Below the pieces are notes generated by a model. That model did not search any database, was not told the origin of the DNA, and was given only the letters and a program-made list of their open reading frames with translations. Shown piece after piece: positions 53,246-63,014 of a stretch of DNA of 64,000 nucleotides; the first letter of the stretch is position 1, and each line of letters begins with the position of its first letter. The DNA is taken from the NCBI RefSeq assembly GCF_020164535.1, contig NZ_JAIQZC010000003.1, positions 1 to 64,000 on the forward strand, read 5' to 3'. The DNA comes from Psychroflexus montanilacus (GTDB taxonomy: Bacteria > Bacteroidota > Bacteroidia > Flavobacteriales > Flavobacteriaceae). Position numbers and translations under genes: made by a program.

Positions 53246-56200
53246 ATGTTGAATAAGATTATCAAATTTTTTCTGAACCAGCGCCTGGTGTCATTTATAC
53301 TATTGGCTGCAATCGTCATTGGCGGCTTGATGGTCTCACCCTTTCAATGGGCAGATTCATTTTTGCCTAAAAACCCCATTCCTGTAGATGCGATTCCTAA
53401 TACAGGCGCCAATCAGCAAATCGTGTTTACCGAATGGCCAGGGCGTTCTCCTCAGGATATCGATGACCAGATCACCTATCCGTTAACTACCTATTTGCTG
53501 GGTTTGCCTGGCGTAGAATCGGTGCGTAGCAATTCCATGTTTGGCTTTTCCAGCATTTACATCATTTTTGAAGACGATGTCGAATTCTACTGGTCGCGTT
53601 CTCGTATTCTCGAGAAACTCAGCTCCATTCCTCAGGGACTTTTACCTGCTGAAGCCAAGCCCACGTTAGGCCCGGATGCCACGGCTCTTGGTCAGGTCTT
53701 TTGGTACACGCTAGAACCCAGAGATAAAAACAATGAACCCACTGGAGGCTGGAATCTCGACGAAATCCGAAGCGTACAAGACTTTTATGTGAAATACGGC
53801 TTGAGCAGTGCCAAAGGCATTTCTGAAATTGCTTCAATCGGTGGATTCGTGAAAGAATACCAAATCGATGTCAATCCCGACGCCTTGAAGTCGTATGGGA
53901 TTTCCTTGATGCAAGTCGCTAAAGCGGTGAAAGAAAGCAATCGGGATGTAGGAGCCAAAACTTTAGAAATCAATCAAGTCGAATATATCGTTAGAGGTTT
54001 AGGCTATTTAGAAAACCTTGAAGATTTTGAATCTATCGTGGTTGATGAGTATCAAAACGTACCGATTTATCTAAAAGATGTCGCCAACATTAAAACAGGT
54101 CCGGCACAACGTCGTGGTATTCTCGACAAGGCAGGCGCCGATGTGGTGGGTGGTGTTGTGGTGGCTCGCGACGGCTTCAATCCCATGCAGGCCATTACCA
54201 ATATCAAAGAGAAAATTGAAGAAATTTCTCCTGGTTTGCCCAGTAAAACACTGGCAGACGGCACCGAAAGTCAGCTGAAAATTGTGCCTTTTTACGACCG
54301 CTCCGAATTGATCAATGAAACCATTGGAACGCTGGAAGAAGCCATTAGTTTACAGTTGATTATCGCCCTTTTGGTGGTGATTATCATTGTGTTCAACTTG
54401 CGGGCTTCGGTGGTGATTTCGGCGGTCTTACCGATTTCGGTATTACTGGTGTTTATCGCCATGAAATTCTTCAATGTGCAAGCCAATATTGTGGCCTTAT
54501 CTGGTATTGCTATTGCCATCGGGACCATGATTGATTTGGCGATTATCCTTTCTGAAAATGTCTTGAAGAAATTGGAAGACTCACCAAAAAATTCCTTAGT
54601 CAAAAACATCTACAAAGGTTCAGCCGAAGTGAGTTCAGCAATTTTAACGGCGGTGTTAACTACCGTCATCAGTTTTGTGCCTGTGTTTGCCTTGGAAGCT
54701 GCCGAAGGAAAACTCTTTATTCCCTTAGCTTATACCAAAACCTTTGCGCTGATTGCGGCGTTTTTGGTTACTGTTTTAGTTTTGCCAAGCTTGATGTATT
54801 TTGCTTTCAAGATTAAAATCAACAAAACAAAAACAGCTTATTATCTCAATGCTTTCTTAGGAATTATAGGCGTTTGGACGATTTTTTATGAATTTTGGTT
54901 AGGGGTATTTATTTTGCTTTATGCCATAAGTTATTTCGTTTCCTACCAAACTTATGCAGAACAATTTAAGCTTAAAAACCTTCATTTTTATGTGTTGGTG
55001 GCAGGAGTTTTAGTGTTACTTTCCAATTTTTGGTTGCCTTTAGGGCCACAACAATCCATGTTCTCGAATATTGTTTTTGTAGGAATTTTGGTAGGTGTGT
55101 TACTGACGTTTTATTTGTTACTGCAACGGTATTATGAACAGATTTTGACGTTTTTTTTAAAACACGTCAAAGCCTTTTTAGTACTTCCCATTTTTGCGAT
55201 TTTTATAGGATTAATGATTTGGCTCGGTTTTTCAAAGGTGTTTCATTATCCCCAACAAGCTTCCAATGCACTTGGTTTTGCAATTGAAGACACTGGGTTT
55301 TGGAAACACATGGACGAAACTTTCCCCAGTATTGGTAAAGAATTTATGCCAAGTTTAGCTGAAGGCAGTTTTATCTTGATGCCAACCAGTATGACGCATT
55401 CGGGTATCGAATTCAATAAAGATAAACTTCAACAGATGGATATTCTAGTGAAGCAAATTCCTGAAGTGGAAACCGTTGTCGGTAAATTGGGTCGTGTAGA
55501 ATCGGCTATCGATCCAGCGCCCATTTCCATGTTTGAAAATCTGATTACGTATAAACCTGAATTTATCTTGAATGAAAATGGTAAACGCCAGGCTTTCAAA
55601 ACAAATGCTGATGGGTTTTTTGAATTGAAGGGTTTAAAAACTCAAAATAATCAGGTTGAAATCACCAATAATTCTGAAGATGTGCTATGGTTTGATAATA
55701 CTGAATTTGTTTTTCAGAATACATCGAATGAAGCCTATTCAGATGAAATTCAATCCAAGATTTTATTTGAAATAGAAAATGATTTCGAGCCGTTTTTAAG
55801 CGAAGATGAAGACGGCAACTACTTCAGAAACTGGCGTCAACATATCGAATCGCCAGATGATATTTGGAATGAAATTGCAGAGGTTACCAGGATTCCAGGC
55901 ATTACTTCAGCGCCCAAATTACAACCTATTGAAACACGCCAAGTGATGTTGCAAACTGGCATGCGTGCGCCGATGGGCATCAAAGTCTCTGGTCCAGATT
56001 TAGAAACCATTGAAAGTTTTGGGCAACAACTAGAAGGCATTTTAAAACAAGTGGATAACATCAAAACCCAAGCGGTTTTCGCCGATCGAGTGGTGGCTAA
56101 ACCTTATTTGCATTTAGAACTCAACAGGAAAAATTTAGCCCGATATGGATTGAGCATCAACGATGTGCAAGATTATATTTCTGTTGCTATTGGCGGTCAA

Positions 56201-57160
56201 AATCTTACCCAAACTGTGGAAGGTCGTGAGCGTTACAACGTACGTGTTCGTTATCCACGAGAACTGAGAAATACACCCGAGGTCATAGAAAATATGCTGA
56301 TTTCTACCTCTTCTGGTACACAAATTCCACTGGGAGAGCTAGTGGATATTGAATATGAGCCAGGCCCACAAATGATTAAACGTGAAGAGACTTTTCTCAA
56401 TTCCTATGTGCTGTTTGACCGTGCTGATGGCGTTGCCGAAGTCACAGCAGTGGAATCGGCAAGAGATGCTATTCTTGCTGAAATTGATAAGGGCAACTTA
56501 AAAGTTCCGAGTGGTGTGACCTACAGATTTGCAGGAAGTTTTGAAAATCAGGTGCGTTCTGAAAAGCGATTATCTATGATTATTCCTGTCGTTTTTGTCG
56601 TGATTTTCTTGATTTTATACTTTCAGTTCAAGTCGGTACGCATCAGTTTGATGGTGTTTTCGTCGATTGCTTTGGCCTTTAGTGGTGGATTTATCATGAT
56701 TTGGTTTTATGGTCAGGATTGGTTTCTGAATTTCAGTTGGTTTGGAGAAAATTTGCGGGATATTTTTCAGCTGAAAACCATCAATTTGAGTGTGGCGGTT
56801 TGGGTAGGCTTCATTGCTTTATTTGGCATTGCTACTGATGATGCGGTGTTAATGGCCACCTATTTAAGGCAATCATTCAAGGCCAACCCGACCAAGTCTA
56901 AAGCAGAATTGCGCGAAGCGGTCATGGAAGGTGGATTGAAACGAATTCGACCAGCGGTGATGACTTCCGTAACTACCGTTATCGCCCTTTTGCCAGTCTT
57001 ATCTTCCACAGGAAAAGGCTCGGATATTATGGTACCGATGGCGATTCCAGCCTTTGGCGGGATGTTGATGGCAAGTTTGACCTATTTTTTACTGCCGATT
57101 TTGTTCTATCTCGTTTACAGTAGAGTGTTGAAAAACACTTCAGAAATCGAACTCAAATAA
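53246..57160 (+). CDS. cusA: CusA/CzcA family heavy-metal RND efflux pump
   Basis: 1304 aa, against about 1050 in enteric CusA. RND layout with two large periplasmic loops. The proton site is GTMIDLAIILSENVLKK (~430) in helix 4. Methionine-rich LMPTSMTHSG (~712) and MLQTGMRAPMGIKVSG (~898) match the Cu/Ag path of CusA. Extra length comes from additional helices (~530-650) and an acidic insertion (~775-865). It is followed by TolC and adaptor genes. Confidence 0.9.
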   Translation: MLNKIIKFFLNQRLVSFILLAAIVIGGLMVSPFQWADSFLPKNPIPVDAIPNTGANQQIVFTEWPGRSPQDIDDQITYPLTTYLLGLPGVESVRSNSMFGFSSIYIIFEDDVEFYWSRSRILEKLSSIPQGLLPAEAKPTLGPDATALGQVFWYTLEPRDKNNEPTGGWNLDEIRSVQDFYVKYGLSSAKGISEIASIGGFVKEYQIDVNPDALKSYGISLMQVAKAVKESNRDVGAKTLEINQVEYIVRGLGYLENLEDFESIVVDEYQNVPIYLKDVANIKTGPAQRRGILDKAGADVVGGVVVARDGFNPMQAITNIKEKIEEISPGLPSKTLADGTESQLKIVPFYDRSELINETIGTLEEAISLQLIIALLVVIIIVFNLRASVVISAVLPISVLLVFIAMKFFNVQANIVALSGIAIAIGTMIDLAIILSENVLKKLEDSPKNSLVKNIYKGSAEVSSAILTAVLTTVISFVPVFALEAAEGKLFIPLAYTKTFALIAAFLVTVLVLPSLMYFAFKIKINKTKTAYYLNAFLGIIGVWTIFYEFWLGVFILLYAISYFVSYQTYAEQFKLKNLHFYVLVAGVLVLLSNFWLPLGPQQSMFSNIVFVGILVGVLLTFYLLLQRYYEQILTFFLKHVKAFLVLPIFAIFIGLMIWLGFSKVFHYPQQASNALGFAIEDTGFWKHMDETFPSIGKEFMPSLAEGSFILMPTSMTHSGIEFNKDKLQQMDILVKQIPEVETVVGKLGRVESAIDPAPISMFENLITYKPEFILNENGKRQAFKTNADGFFELKGLKTQNNQVEITNNSEDVLWFDNTEFVFQNTSNEAYSDEIQSKILFEIENDFEPFLSEDEDGNYFRNWRQHIESPDDIWNEIAEVTRIPGITSAPKLQPIETRQVMLQTGMRAPMGIKVSGPDLETIESFGQQLEGILKQVDNIKTQAVFADRVVAKPYLHLELNRKNLARYGLSINDVQDYISVAIGGQNLTQTVEGRERYNVRVRYPRELRNTPEVIENMLISTSSGTQIPLGELVDIEYEPGPQMIKREETFLNSYVLFDRADGVAEVTAVESARDAILAEIDKGNLKVPSGVTYRFAGSFENQVRSEKRLSMIIPVVFVVIFLILYFQFKSVRISLMVFSSIALAFSGGFIMIWFYGQDWFLNFSWFGENLRDIFQLKTINLSVAVWVGFIALFGIATDDAVLMATYLRQSFKANPTKSKAELREAVMEGGLKRIRPAVMTSVTTVIALLPVLSSTGKGSDIMVPMAIPAFGGMLMASLTYFLLPILFYLVYSRVLKNTSEIELK

Positions 57161-57174
57161 ATAAATAAAAATTT

Positions 57175-58437
57175 ATGTTTAAAATTCAATATATAAAACC
57201 AGTTAGCTTTTCAACTCAACTTCTGTTGGTTGCTGTTTTGCTGTTTTTTGGTTTTCAGATGAAGGCTCAAAGCCTTGAAGAGTTGAAAACTGCTGCTGCT
57301 GAAAACAACTTAGAATTGAAAGCGCAATACAAGGCGTTTGAAGCGCGGCTAGAAGGAGTCACTCAGGCCAAATCCTGGCAAGACCCTAATTTGAGTTTTG
57401 GGTATTTCATCAGTCCGATTGAAACGCGGGTTGGACCACAAATCGCCAGATTTTCATTGACGCAAATGCTGCCTTGGTTTGGCACCTATAAATCCAAAGG
57501 CGATATCGCTGCCTACCAGGCTGAAGCAGAATTTGAAAAATTTCAAGATCAAAAATTGAAGTTATATCTCGATGTTGCTGAAAAGTACTACGACCTATCT
57601 GCGTTAAGACACATCGCTGAATTGGAAGCCGAACAGCTTCAAATTTTAAAAGATTTAAAAGCCATTGTGGAGTCCAATTACGAAAACAACAAAGCCATTT
57701 TGGTGGATATCCTGAGAGTCGACTTGGAGATTGATAAACAAAAAAGTAGCATTGAAGTGCTGAGAGAGCAGGATCAAGCATTGGTCACCCAGCTCAATCA
57801 ATTGATGAACCGGCAATTGAAAACACCGGTTTTGATTCCAAATCCAGAACAAATTTTGGAGCAAAAAGACGTTATGGAAACAGATTCAATTTCTAAGAAC
57901 CATCCAAGACTGGAAGCCATTCGGAACTTGCAGGAATCTAACAAAGCGGAACGTGTTTTAGCTAAAAAACAAGCTTTGCCACAATTTGGAGTCGGACTGG
58001 ATTACGCCATTATTCAAGATCGCAATGTGATGGCCGCCGATGCAGGTCAGGATGCGATTATGCCCATGCTTTCGGTGAGTTTGCCCATTTTTGGAAAGAA
58101 AAATAAATCCAGAAAAAAGGCAGCTTCACTTCAAGGCGAGTCGCTCCAGTTTCAATTGGAAAATGAAGAAACACAAATAGCAGCAGAAATTCAAGTCGCT
58201 CAATACCAACGCGATGAACTTTTCAGTCTTTTGGACTTGTACGAGAAACAACTTTCGAGTTTAAAAGACATTTTACAACTTTCAGAAACCGCATTAGCCA
58301 ACGCTTCCATGGAAATTGAAGAAGTTCTTCGCCTGCAACAAGAGCGTCTGCTTTATGAAAAGCAAAAAGCTAAAACGCTGGCAGATCTTCAAAAAATAAA
58401 TGAAACCTTAGGTTACCTCACTTCAAATTCAAAATGA
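57175..58437 (+). CDS. TolC family outer-membrane efflux protein (CusC-like)
   Basis: 420 aa with signal peptide (cleavage after MKAQ). Two similar helical hairpin halves, each with long amphipathic coiled-coil stretches (for example ~105-190 and ~320-410) and short beta strands, as in TolC/OEP. It provides the outer-membrane duct for the RND pump. It starts 14 bp after cusA, and its stop overlaps the adaptor start by 4 bp. Confidence 0.9.
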   Translation: MFKIQYIKPVSFSTQLLLVAVLLFFGFQMKAQSLEELKTAAAENNLELKAQYKAFEARLEGVTQAKSWQDPNLSFGYFISPIETRVGPQIARFSLTQMLPWFGTYKSKGDIAAYQAEAEFEKFQDQKLKLYLDVAEKYYDLSALRHIAELEAEQLQILKDLKAIVESNYENNKAILVDILRVDLEIDKQKSSIEVLREQDQALVTQLNQLMNRQLKTPVLIPNPEQILEQKDVMETDSISKNHPRLEAIRNLQESNKAERVLAKKQALPQFGVGLDYAIIQDRNVMAADAGQDAIMPMLSVSLPIFGKKNKSRKKAASLQGESLQFQLENEETQIAAEIQVAQYQRDELFSLLDLYEKQLSSLKDILQLSETALANASMEIEEVLRLQQERLLYEKQKAKTLADLQKINETLGYLTSNSK

Positions 58438-60137
58438 TGAAAAATAAATTCAAAACATATGCAATCGCTGGGCTTATTTTAGGCCTTGGTATTTTTCTTG
58501 GTGCTACTTTATTTTCTTCTGAAAGCAATACCGAAAAACACGACCATGCTCATGAACAAAATGACGATTCGGTGTGGACCTGCTCCATGCATCCACAAAT
58601 TCGTAAAGACGAGCCTGGCGACTGCCCCATTTGTGGCATGGATTTGATTCCTGCCAGCAAGATGGAAGATGGCGTCGATCCCGAAGCCATCAGAATGAGC
58701 AAAACAGCCCGTAAATTGGCTCAGGTGGAAACCATGACGGTAGGAGAAGAAGCTTCAAAATCGAACATGAATTTTTCCGGTCGCTTAGAAGTTAATCAGG
58801 ATAATACGTCGTCCATTTCGGCCAATTTTAAGGCGCGAATTGTACGATTGTACATCAATGAAGAGGGTGAAGAAGTGCAAAAAGGGCAAGTCATCGCTGA
58901 ATTGTATGCGCCAGAAATTCAAGTCTTGAAAGACGAATTAGAGTTAGCCACTCAACAGAACAATGAAGTTCTCCTGAAAAGCATCACCAAGAAAATTGAA
59001 AACTATGAGCTTTCAGTTAGCGACATTCAATCCTTAGAAAATGCAAGATTGAAATTGAGATCTCCTAAAAATGGAGTGATTTCAAGTCTAAATGTAAAGC
59101 AAGGCGATAATGTAAAGTCCGATCAAAATTTAATGCGCATAGCCGATTTATCCTCACTTTGGGCGATTATAGATGTGTACGAAAGCGATTTGAATCGAAT
59201 CAATAATGGCGATGAGCTCAAGATTCGTATTCCCAATGAAGATAATGTAACGGGCAAAGTAACTTTTGTTTCTCCTGTTTTGAATGCCAATTCAAGGTCG
59301 GCTAAAGCGCGAGTGGTCATCTATAATCCGAATCGAAACCTGAAGCCTGGCGTCTTTATAACGGCTGAGTTGATGAATACAAAATCAGAATCTGCTGAAA
59401 ACCAAGCTCTGATGGTGCCAAAATCTGCTGTGCTGTGGACGGGTAAACGATCAGTGGTCTATCAACAACTGGAGAATGAAAACGGCGTATATTTCAAAAT
59501 GAAAGAAGTAGAAACAGGATCTTCTTCTTCAGATTTCATCGAAATCCTATCTGGTCTGGAGGCAGGAGATGAAGTGGTAACCCGCGGCGCTTTCAGCATA
59601 GATTCGGAAGCACAACTTTCTGATAAACCGAGTATGATGAATCCCGACGGCGGTTCTTCTTCATCTGGCCACAATCACGGGGACATGAAGATGAATGAGG
59701 ATTCATCCGACTCAGATAAGGCTAATGCTGAAATTTCTTCTGAAGCTATTTCAGATCAAACCGATGAGGTAAAAAAACTCATCAATGACTACTCTGAATT
59801 AAAAAATGCCTTGGTTTCAGATGACTTTGAAACCTCAAAAGCTATTTACAAAAAAGTAAATTTTGGATTGTCTAAATTGGACCGCCAAACATTTAAAGAA
59901 GTTGATCAATTGAATGGTATTGACGATTTAAGAGATACCTTTATACAACTTTCAGAAGATATAATTGCAATGGCCAAAGCATCCAACCCAAATGGTGATG
60001 CGATTTACATTCAGCAATGTCCCATGGCCGATAGAGGCGAAGGCGCCAGATGGCTGAGTTTTTCCAAAGAAGTGAAAAATCCGTATTATGGAGCATCCAT
60101 GCTAAAGTGTGGAAGCGTAATTGATTCTATTAATTAA
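58434..60137 (+). CDS. RND efflux periplasmic adaptor (CusB-like) with metal-binding ends
   Basis: 567 aa. N-terminal membrane anchor, then a heavy-metal-binding domain WTCSMHPQIRKDEPGDCPICGMDL (~49-72; Cys/His/Met ligands; read in two pieces). The adaptor core has barrel-sandwich, coiled-coil hairpin (~160-210) and beta-barrel parts. After a His-rich linker (GHNHGDMKM) comes a DUF3347 domain (~440-565) with QCPMADRGEGARWLS. It ties the pump to TolC and loads metal. ATGs at 58434 and 58437 are both possible. Confidence 0.92.
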   Translation: MMKNKFKTYAIAGLILGLGIFLGATLFSSESNTEKHDHAHEQNDDSVWTCSMHPQIRKDEPGDCPICGMDLIPASKMEDGVDPEAIRMSKTARKLAQVETMTVGEEASKSNMNFSGRLEVNQDNTSSISANFKARIVRLYINEEGEEVQKGQVIAELYAPEIQVLKDELELATQQNNEVLLKSITKKIENYELSVSDIQSLENARLKLRSPKNGVISSLNVKQGDNVKSDQNLMRIADLSSLWAIIDVYESDLNRINNGDELKIRIPNEDNVTGKVTFVSPVLNANSRSAKARVVIYNPNRNLKPGVFITAELMNTKSESAENQALMVPKSAVLWTGKRSVVYQQLENENGVYFKMKEVETGSSSSDFIEILSGLEAGDEVVTRGAFSIDSEAQLSDKPSMMNPDGGSSSSGHNHGDMKMNEDSSDSDKANAEISSEAISDQTDEVKKLINDYSELKNALVSDDFETSKAIYKKVNFGLSKLDRQTFKEVDQLNGIDDLRDTFIQLSEDIIAMAKASNPNGDAIYIQQCPMADRGEGARWLSFSKEVKNPYYGASMLKCGSVIDSIN

Positions 60138-60154
60138 TTTTAAAGTTAAAAACC

Positions 60155-60868
60155 ATGACACATACTTATAAAGTTTCGGGCATGACCTGCCAGCACTGTA
60201 AAGCCAGTGTAGAAGACAACATTAATAAATTGGAAAATGTGAAATCAGTGAGCGTTGATTTAGAATCTGAAAAAGCTAAAATCGATATGGAACAGCATAT
60301 TGATATTGAAACACTGCAAGAAGCTCTTTCAGATAAATATAAGATATCCAAACAGTCAGATTTTGAAGATAAATCTGGAGAGAACATCCAGGATAAATCT
60401 AAAGCCGAGCAGTTGTTTCCCTTATTTTTGATCTTTGGTTACATTACGGCAGCTTCAATTTTATTGAATTTCCGTGACTGGGAGCTGAGCAGTTTTATGT
60501 TTGACTTTATGGGACTCTTTTATATTGTGTTTAGTTTTTTCAAATTTCTGGATTACACGGGCTTTCCAGAGTCGTTCAGAATGTACGATCCTTTGGCAAA
60601 AGTCTTACCGGCTTATGGGTGGGTGTATCCCTTTCTAGAAACGGCCCTCGGACTTATGTTCCTGATGCGATTTGAACTCGATATTGCTTTGGTTGCGACG
60701 ATTATCGTTCTTGGAATTACAACTATTGGCGTGACACGCTCTTTGTTTTCTAAAAAAACAATCAAATGTGCGTGTTTGGGGACAGCACTTAATTTACCAA
60801 TGACTGAAGCGACTTTTATCGAAAACACCATTATGTTGGTCATGGCGGTTTGGATGTTGTTGTTTTAG
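60155..60868 (+). CDS. HMA metal-binding domain fused to MauE/DoxX-like membrane protein
   Basis: 237 aa. The first 70 residues are an HMA domain with GMTCQHC (~9-15), the Cu-binding pair. Then four membrane helices (~88-237) of the MauE/DoxX redox type, with the CAC motif in KKTIKCACLG (~203). It lies 17 bp behind the adaptor gene and so joins the metal-efflux operon. It may pass copper to the pump or reduce metal-bound thiols. Confidence 0.88.
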   Translation: MTHTYKVSGMTCQHCKASVEDNINKLENVKSVSVDLESEKAKIDMEQHIDIETLQEALSDKYKISKQSDFEDKSGENIQDKSKAEQLFPLFLIFGYITAASILLNFRDWELSSFMFDFMGLFYIVFSFFKFLDYTGFPESFRMYDPLAKVLPAYGWVYPFLETALGLMFLMRFELDIALVATIIVLGITTIGVTRSLFSKKTIKCACLGTALNLPMTEATFIENTIMLVMAVWMLLF

Positions 60869-60884
60869 AAGTTAAAATATTTAT

Positions 60885-60957
60885 TCTCTGTGATCTCTGT
60901 GATCTCTGTGCATTTGTGGTTTGTTAATTCACCACGGAGACACAAAGGGCACGGAGA
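60885..60957. repeat. Diverged copy of the CTCTGTG/CACGGAG hairpin repeat
   Basis: Three tandem copies of TCTGTGATC-like sequence, then a spacer, then TTCACCACGGAGACACAAAGGGCACGGAGA-type sequence forming a right arm (quoted in part at 60930-60957). The outer arms TCTCTGTG and CACGGAGA pair with one G-U. It is related to the two longer copies at 62123 and 63440. Confidence 0.75.
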
Positions 60958-60979
60958 AACCTCATATAAATTAAGTTTT

Positions 60980-62083
60980 CTAAAACGGCAACTTCAACTG
61001 TTCTTCTTTTGGAATCGAAGGGGTTTTGACGGGTTTTGAAGTTTCCGTGTTGAGATTGGATAACGAAATTCCAAGTAACCGAATGGAATCTTTGATCGGT
61101 TCCTGGTAAAGTAAAGCTTTGGTTTCTTCCATAATCAGGGCCTTGGAAGCGATAAACAACTTGAGAGTTTTGCTACGGGTCTGGATGCTAAAGTCGCTGT
61201 ACTTTAATTTTAAGGTAATGGTTTTGCCAGCCACTTGGCTGTTTTTAAGTCGGCGTTCTACTTCTTCGGCAATGTCGTCTAGTCTTTCGAGCATATAAAT
61301 TTCTGAAGAAATATTTTCAGAAAAGGTGCGTTCCGCGCCGAGTGACTTCCGAATGCGGGTGGGTTTAACTTCACTCAGATGGATGCCACGTACCACATTG
61401 TAGTAATGCAGCCCGCTTTTTCCAAAATGCTCCTGGAGGTAATCCAGTGTTTTGAGCTTGAGATCGGCGCCTGTGAAAATCCCAAGGCGGTACATTTTAT
61501 CCTGAGTCACTTTGCCCACGCCATAAAACTTTCTGATGTCGAGCTTTTCTAAAAAGTCGATGACGTCTTCTGGTGGAATGGTTTTTTGACCATTAGGCTT
61601 ATTGATGTCGCTGGCGACTTTAGCAATAAATTTGTTGATGGAGATTCCCGCCGAAGCATTGAGTCCGGTTTTGGCTTTTATTTTTTCTCTGATTTCTTTG
61701 GCCAGAACTGTGGCGCTGGGAAAATTGAATTTGTTTACCGTAACATCCAGATAAGCCTCATCCAGAGAAAGTGGCTCGACCAAATCGGTGTATTCAAAAA
61801 AGATTTTGCGGATTTGCTGAGAGATCTCTTTGTAGCGATCAAACCTGGGTCTCACAAATATAAGGTGAGGGCAAAGTCGGGCAGCCTGTCTGCCGCTCAT
61901 CGCACTTTTGACTCCGTATTTTCTGGCTTCGTAGCTGGCTGCAGCCACCACTCCGCGTTTGGAGCTTCCACCAACAGCAAGGGCTTTACCCTCCAGACTA
62001 GGGTCGTCCAATTGCTCTACAGATGCATAAAAGGCATCCATATCGACGTGAATAATTTTGCGAAGATGATCTCGAAAATCCAT
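60980..62083 (-). CDS. dinB: DNA polymerase IV (Y family)
   Basis: 367 aa from the ATG at 62083. Y-family catalytic motifs: HVDMDAFYASVEQ (~12) and PLSLDEAYLDV (~104). It also has the little-finger domain (KSLGAERTF ~240) and a C-terminal LKLPF-like beta-clamp motif (EEQLKLPF). It performs error-prone bypass of lesions. The frame opens at a TTG at 62089, which is inside a TATTTTTG box. Confidence 0.95.
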   Translation of the reverse strand: MDFRDHLRKIIHVDMDAFYASVEQLDDPSLEGKALAVGGSSKRGVVAAASYEARKYGVKSAMSGRQAARLCPHLIFVRPRFDRYKEISQQIRKIFFEYTDLVEPLSLDEAYLDVTVNKFNFPSATVLAKEIREKIKAKTGLNASAGISINKFIAKVASDINKPNGQKTIPPEDVIDFLEKLDIRKFYGVGKVTQDKMYRLGIFTGADLKLKTLDYLQEHFGKSGLHYYNVVRGIHLSEVKPTRIRKSLGAERTFSENISSEIYMLERLDDIAEEVERRLKNSQVAGKTITLKLKYSDFSIQTRSKTLKLFIASKALIMEETKALLYQEPIKDSIRLLGISLSNLNTETSKPVKTPSIPKEEQLKLPF

Positions 62084-62086
62084 AGG

Positions 62087-62094
62087 CAAAAATA
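62087..62094 (-). promoter_or_regulatory. Candidate -7 box for dinB, abutting the start
   Basis: TATTTTTG on the - strand, three bases before the ATG at 62083; leaderless transcript implied if used. No SOS box was recognised. Confidence 0.4.
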
Positions 62095-62122
62095 GGGAAA
62101 AGTGAGTGTGAAAATGAGCCTC

Positions 62123-62215
62123 TGTGTTCTCTGTGACTTTGTGTTTTCATTTCACCACGGAGTCACAGAGGTCACGGAGGAATTTTATTAAAGTTAAATC
62201 CCTTTAGGGATGGCT
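62123..62215. repeat. 93-bp direct repeat, copy A (hairpin plus ABC-gene tail fragment)
   Basis: Identical over 93 bp to 63440-63532. It contains a 10-bp stem CTCTGTGACT / AGTCACAGAG (62129-62138, 62161-62170) with a 22-nt loop. At its right end is an orphan copy of the last seven codons of the peptide ABC ATPase gene (reading AIPKGI and TAA on the - strand). The two copies are 1317 bp apart and enclose the Uma2 and helical-protein genes. Confidence 0.95.
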
Positions 62216-62273
62216 ATAGTTAGCTAATGATAGTTTTAACTCCAAAAACTACACTTGCAGGACGCGATATTTT

Positions 62274-62873
62274 CTAATATTCAAAAACACTGGTCATTGG
62301 AAACTTTAAGTCAGGAAAAAGTTTGGACGTGATGATCTCGTCTTTCTCTTCAAGCGTATCAAATTCCAGGTATTCATCGTTTTCTAAATGAAAAATCTGC
62401 AAAGACTTGCCTTCAGGGTTGACTAACCAGTATTCTTTAACACCATTTTCTTGATAGAGATTGAATTTTTCGTAGTAATCTTTTTTCATGGTAGAAGGCG
62501 AAAGGACTTCCACGATCAAGTCGGGGGCACCAAGACAACCACGGTCGTCAAGTTTTTCCAAATCACAAATCACACAAATATCGGGTTGTATAACGGTAGT
62601 GATTTCTTTATCAGATTGTCCTTTATTTTTGAGTAGTCGAACATCAAATGGGGATTCGTAAACTTCACACTCTTTTTTTTTGAAAAAATGTCCAATTTCA
62701 ACATGTAAGTTGCCTTCCACTTTTTGGTGCAATCTTCTTGGTGCTGGACTCATTTTGTAAATCCAGCCTTTAATCAATTCTAAACGTTCATCAAACTGCC
62801 AAGTTAAATAATCGGCATAAGTATAGGTTTTACTTAAATCCAGTTGTGAAAATTTAGTGACTTTTGGTTTCAT
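62274..62873 (-). CDS. Uma2 family (DUF820) restriction endonuclease-like protein
   Basis: 199 aa of the PD-(D/E)xK nuclease fold: YLTWQFDERLELIKGWIYKMSPAP (~24), QPDICVICD (~104), PDLIVEVLSPSTMKKDYYEKF (~122) and VKEYWLVNPE (~148, with the K/E site). Uma2 proteins are abundant in cyanobacteria and some Bacteroidota; the role is unproven. It lies between the two 93-bp repeats with the helical-protein gene, so it looks like cargo. Confidence 0.87.
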   Translation of the reverse strand: MKPKVTKFSQLDLSKTYTYADYLTWQFDERLELIKGWIYKMSPAPRRLHQKVEGNLHVEIGHFFKKKECEVYESPFDVRLLKNKGQSDKEITTVIQPDICVICDLEKLDDRGCLGAPDLIVEVLSPSTMKKDYYEKFNLYQENGVKEYWLVNPEGKSLQIFHLENDEYLEFDTLEEKDEIITSKLFPDLKFPMTSVFEY

Positions 62874-62932
62874 CCTGCAAAGATTTTGAAGATTATAAAG
62901 ATAATTAAAATTTTAATGGGTGACCAGGCCCT

Positions 62933-62964
62933 TATTTCACCCCGGAGTCGCACAGTGCGCAGAG
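62933..62964. repeat. Half copy of the CACGGAG-type hairpin repeat
   Basis: ATTTCACCCCGGAGTCGCAC... resembles the right half of the 93-bp repeats (TTTCACCACGGAGTCACAG) with several changes. It lies between the Uma2 gene and the helical-protein gene. Confidence 0.55.
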
Positions 62965-63014
62965 TTTTTAGTCCAAACCTTAAAGAGGTTCTTATTGTTT
63001 GAAGCTACTCTAAC

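Noticed and set aside
62274-62873. Uma2 gene as a restriction-modification system
   Set aside because: No methyltransferase or specificity gene is near; the nuclease is a stand-alone DUF820 protein.
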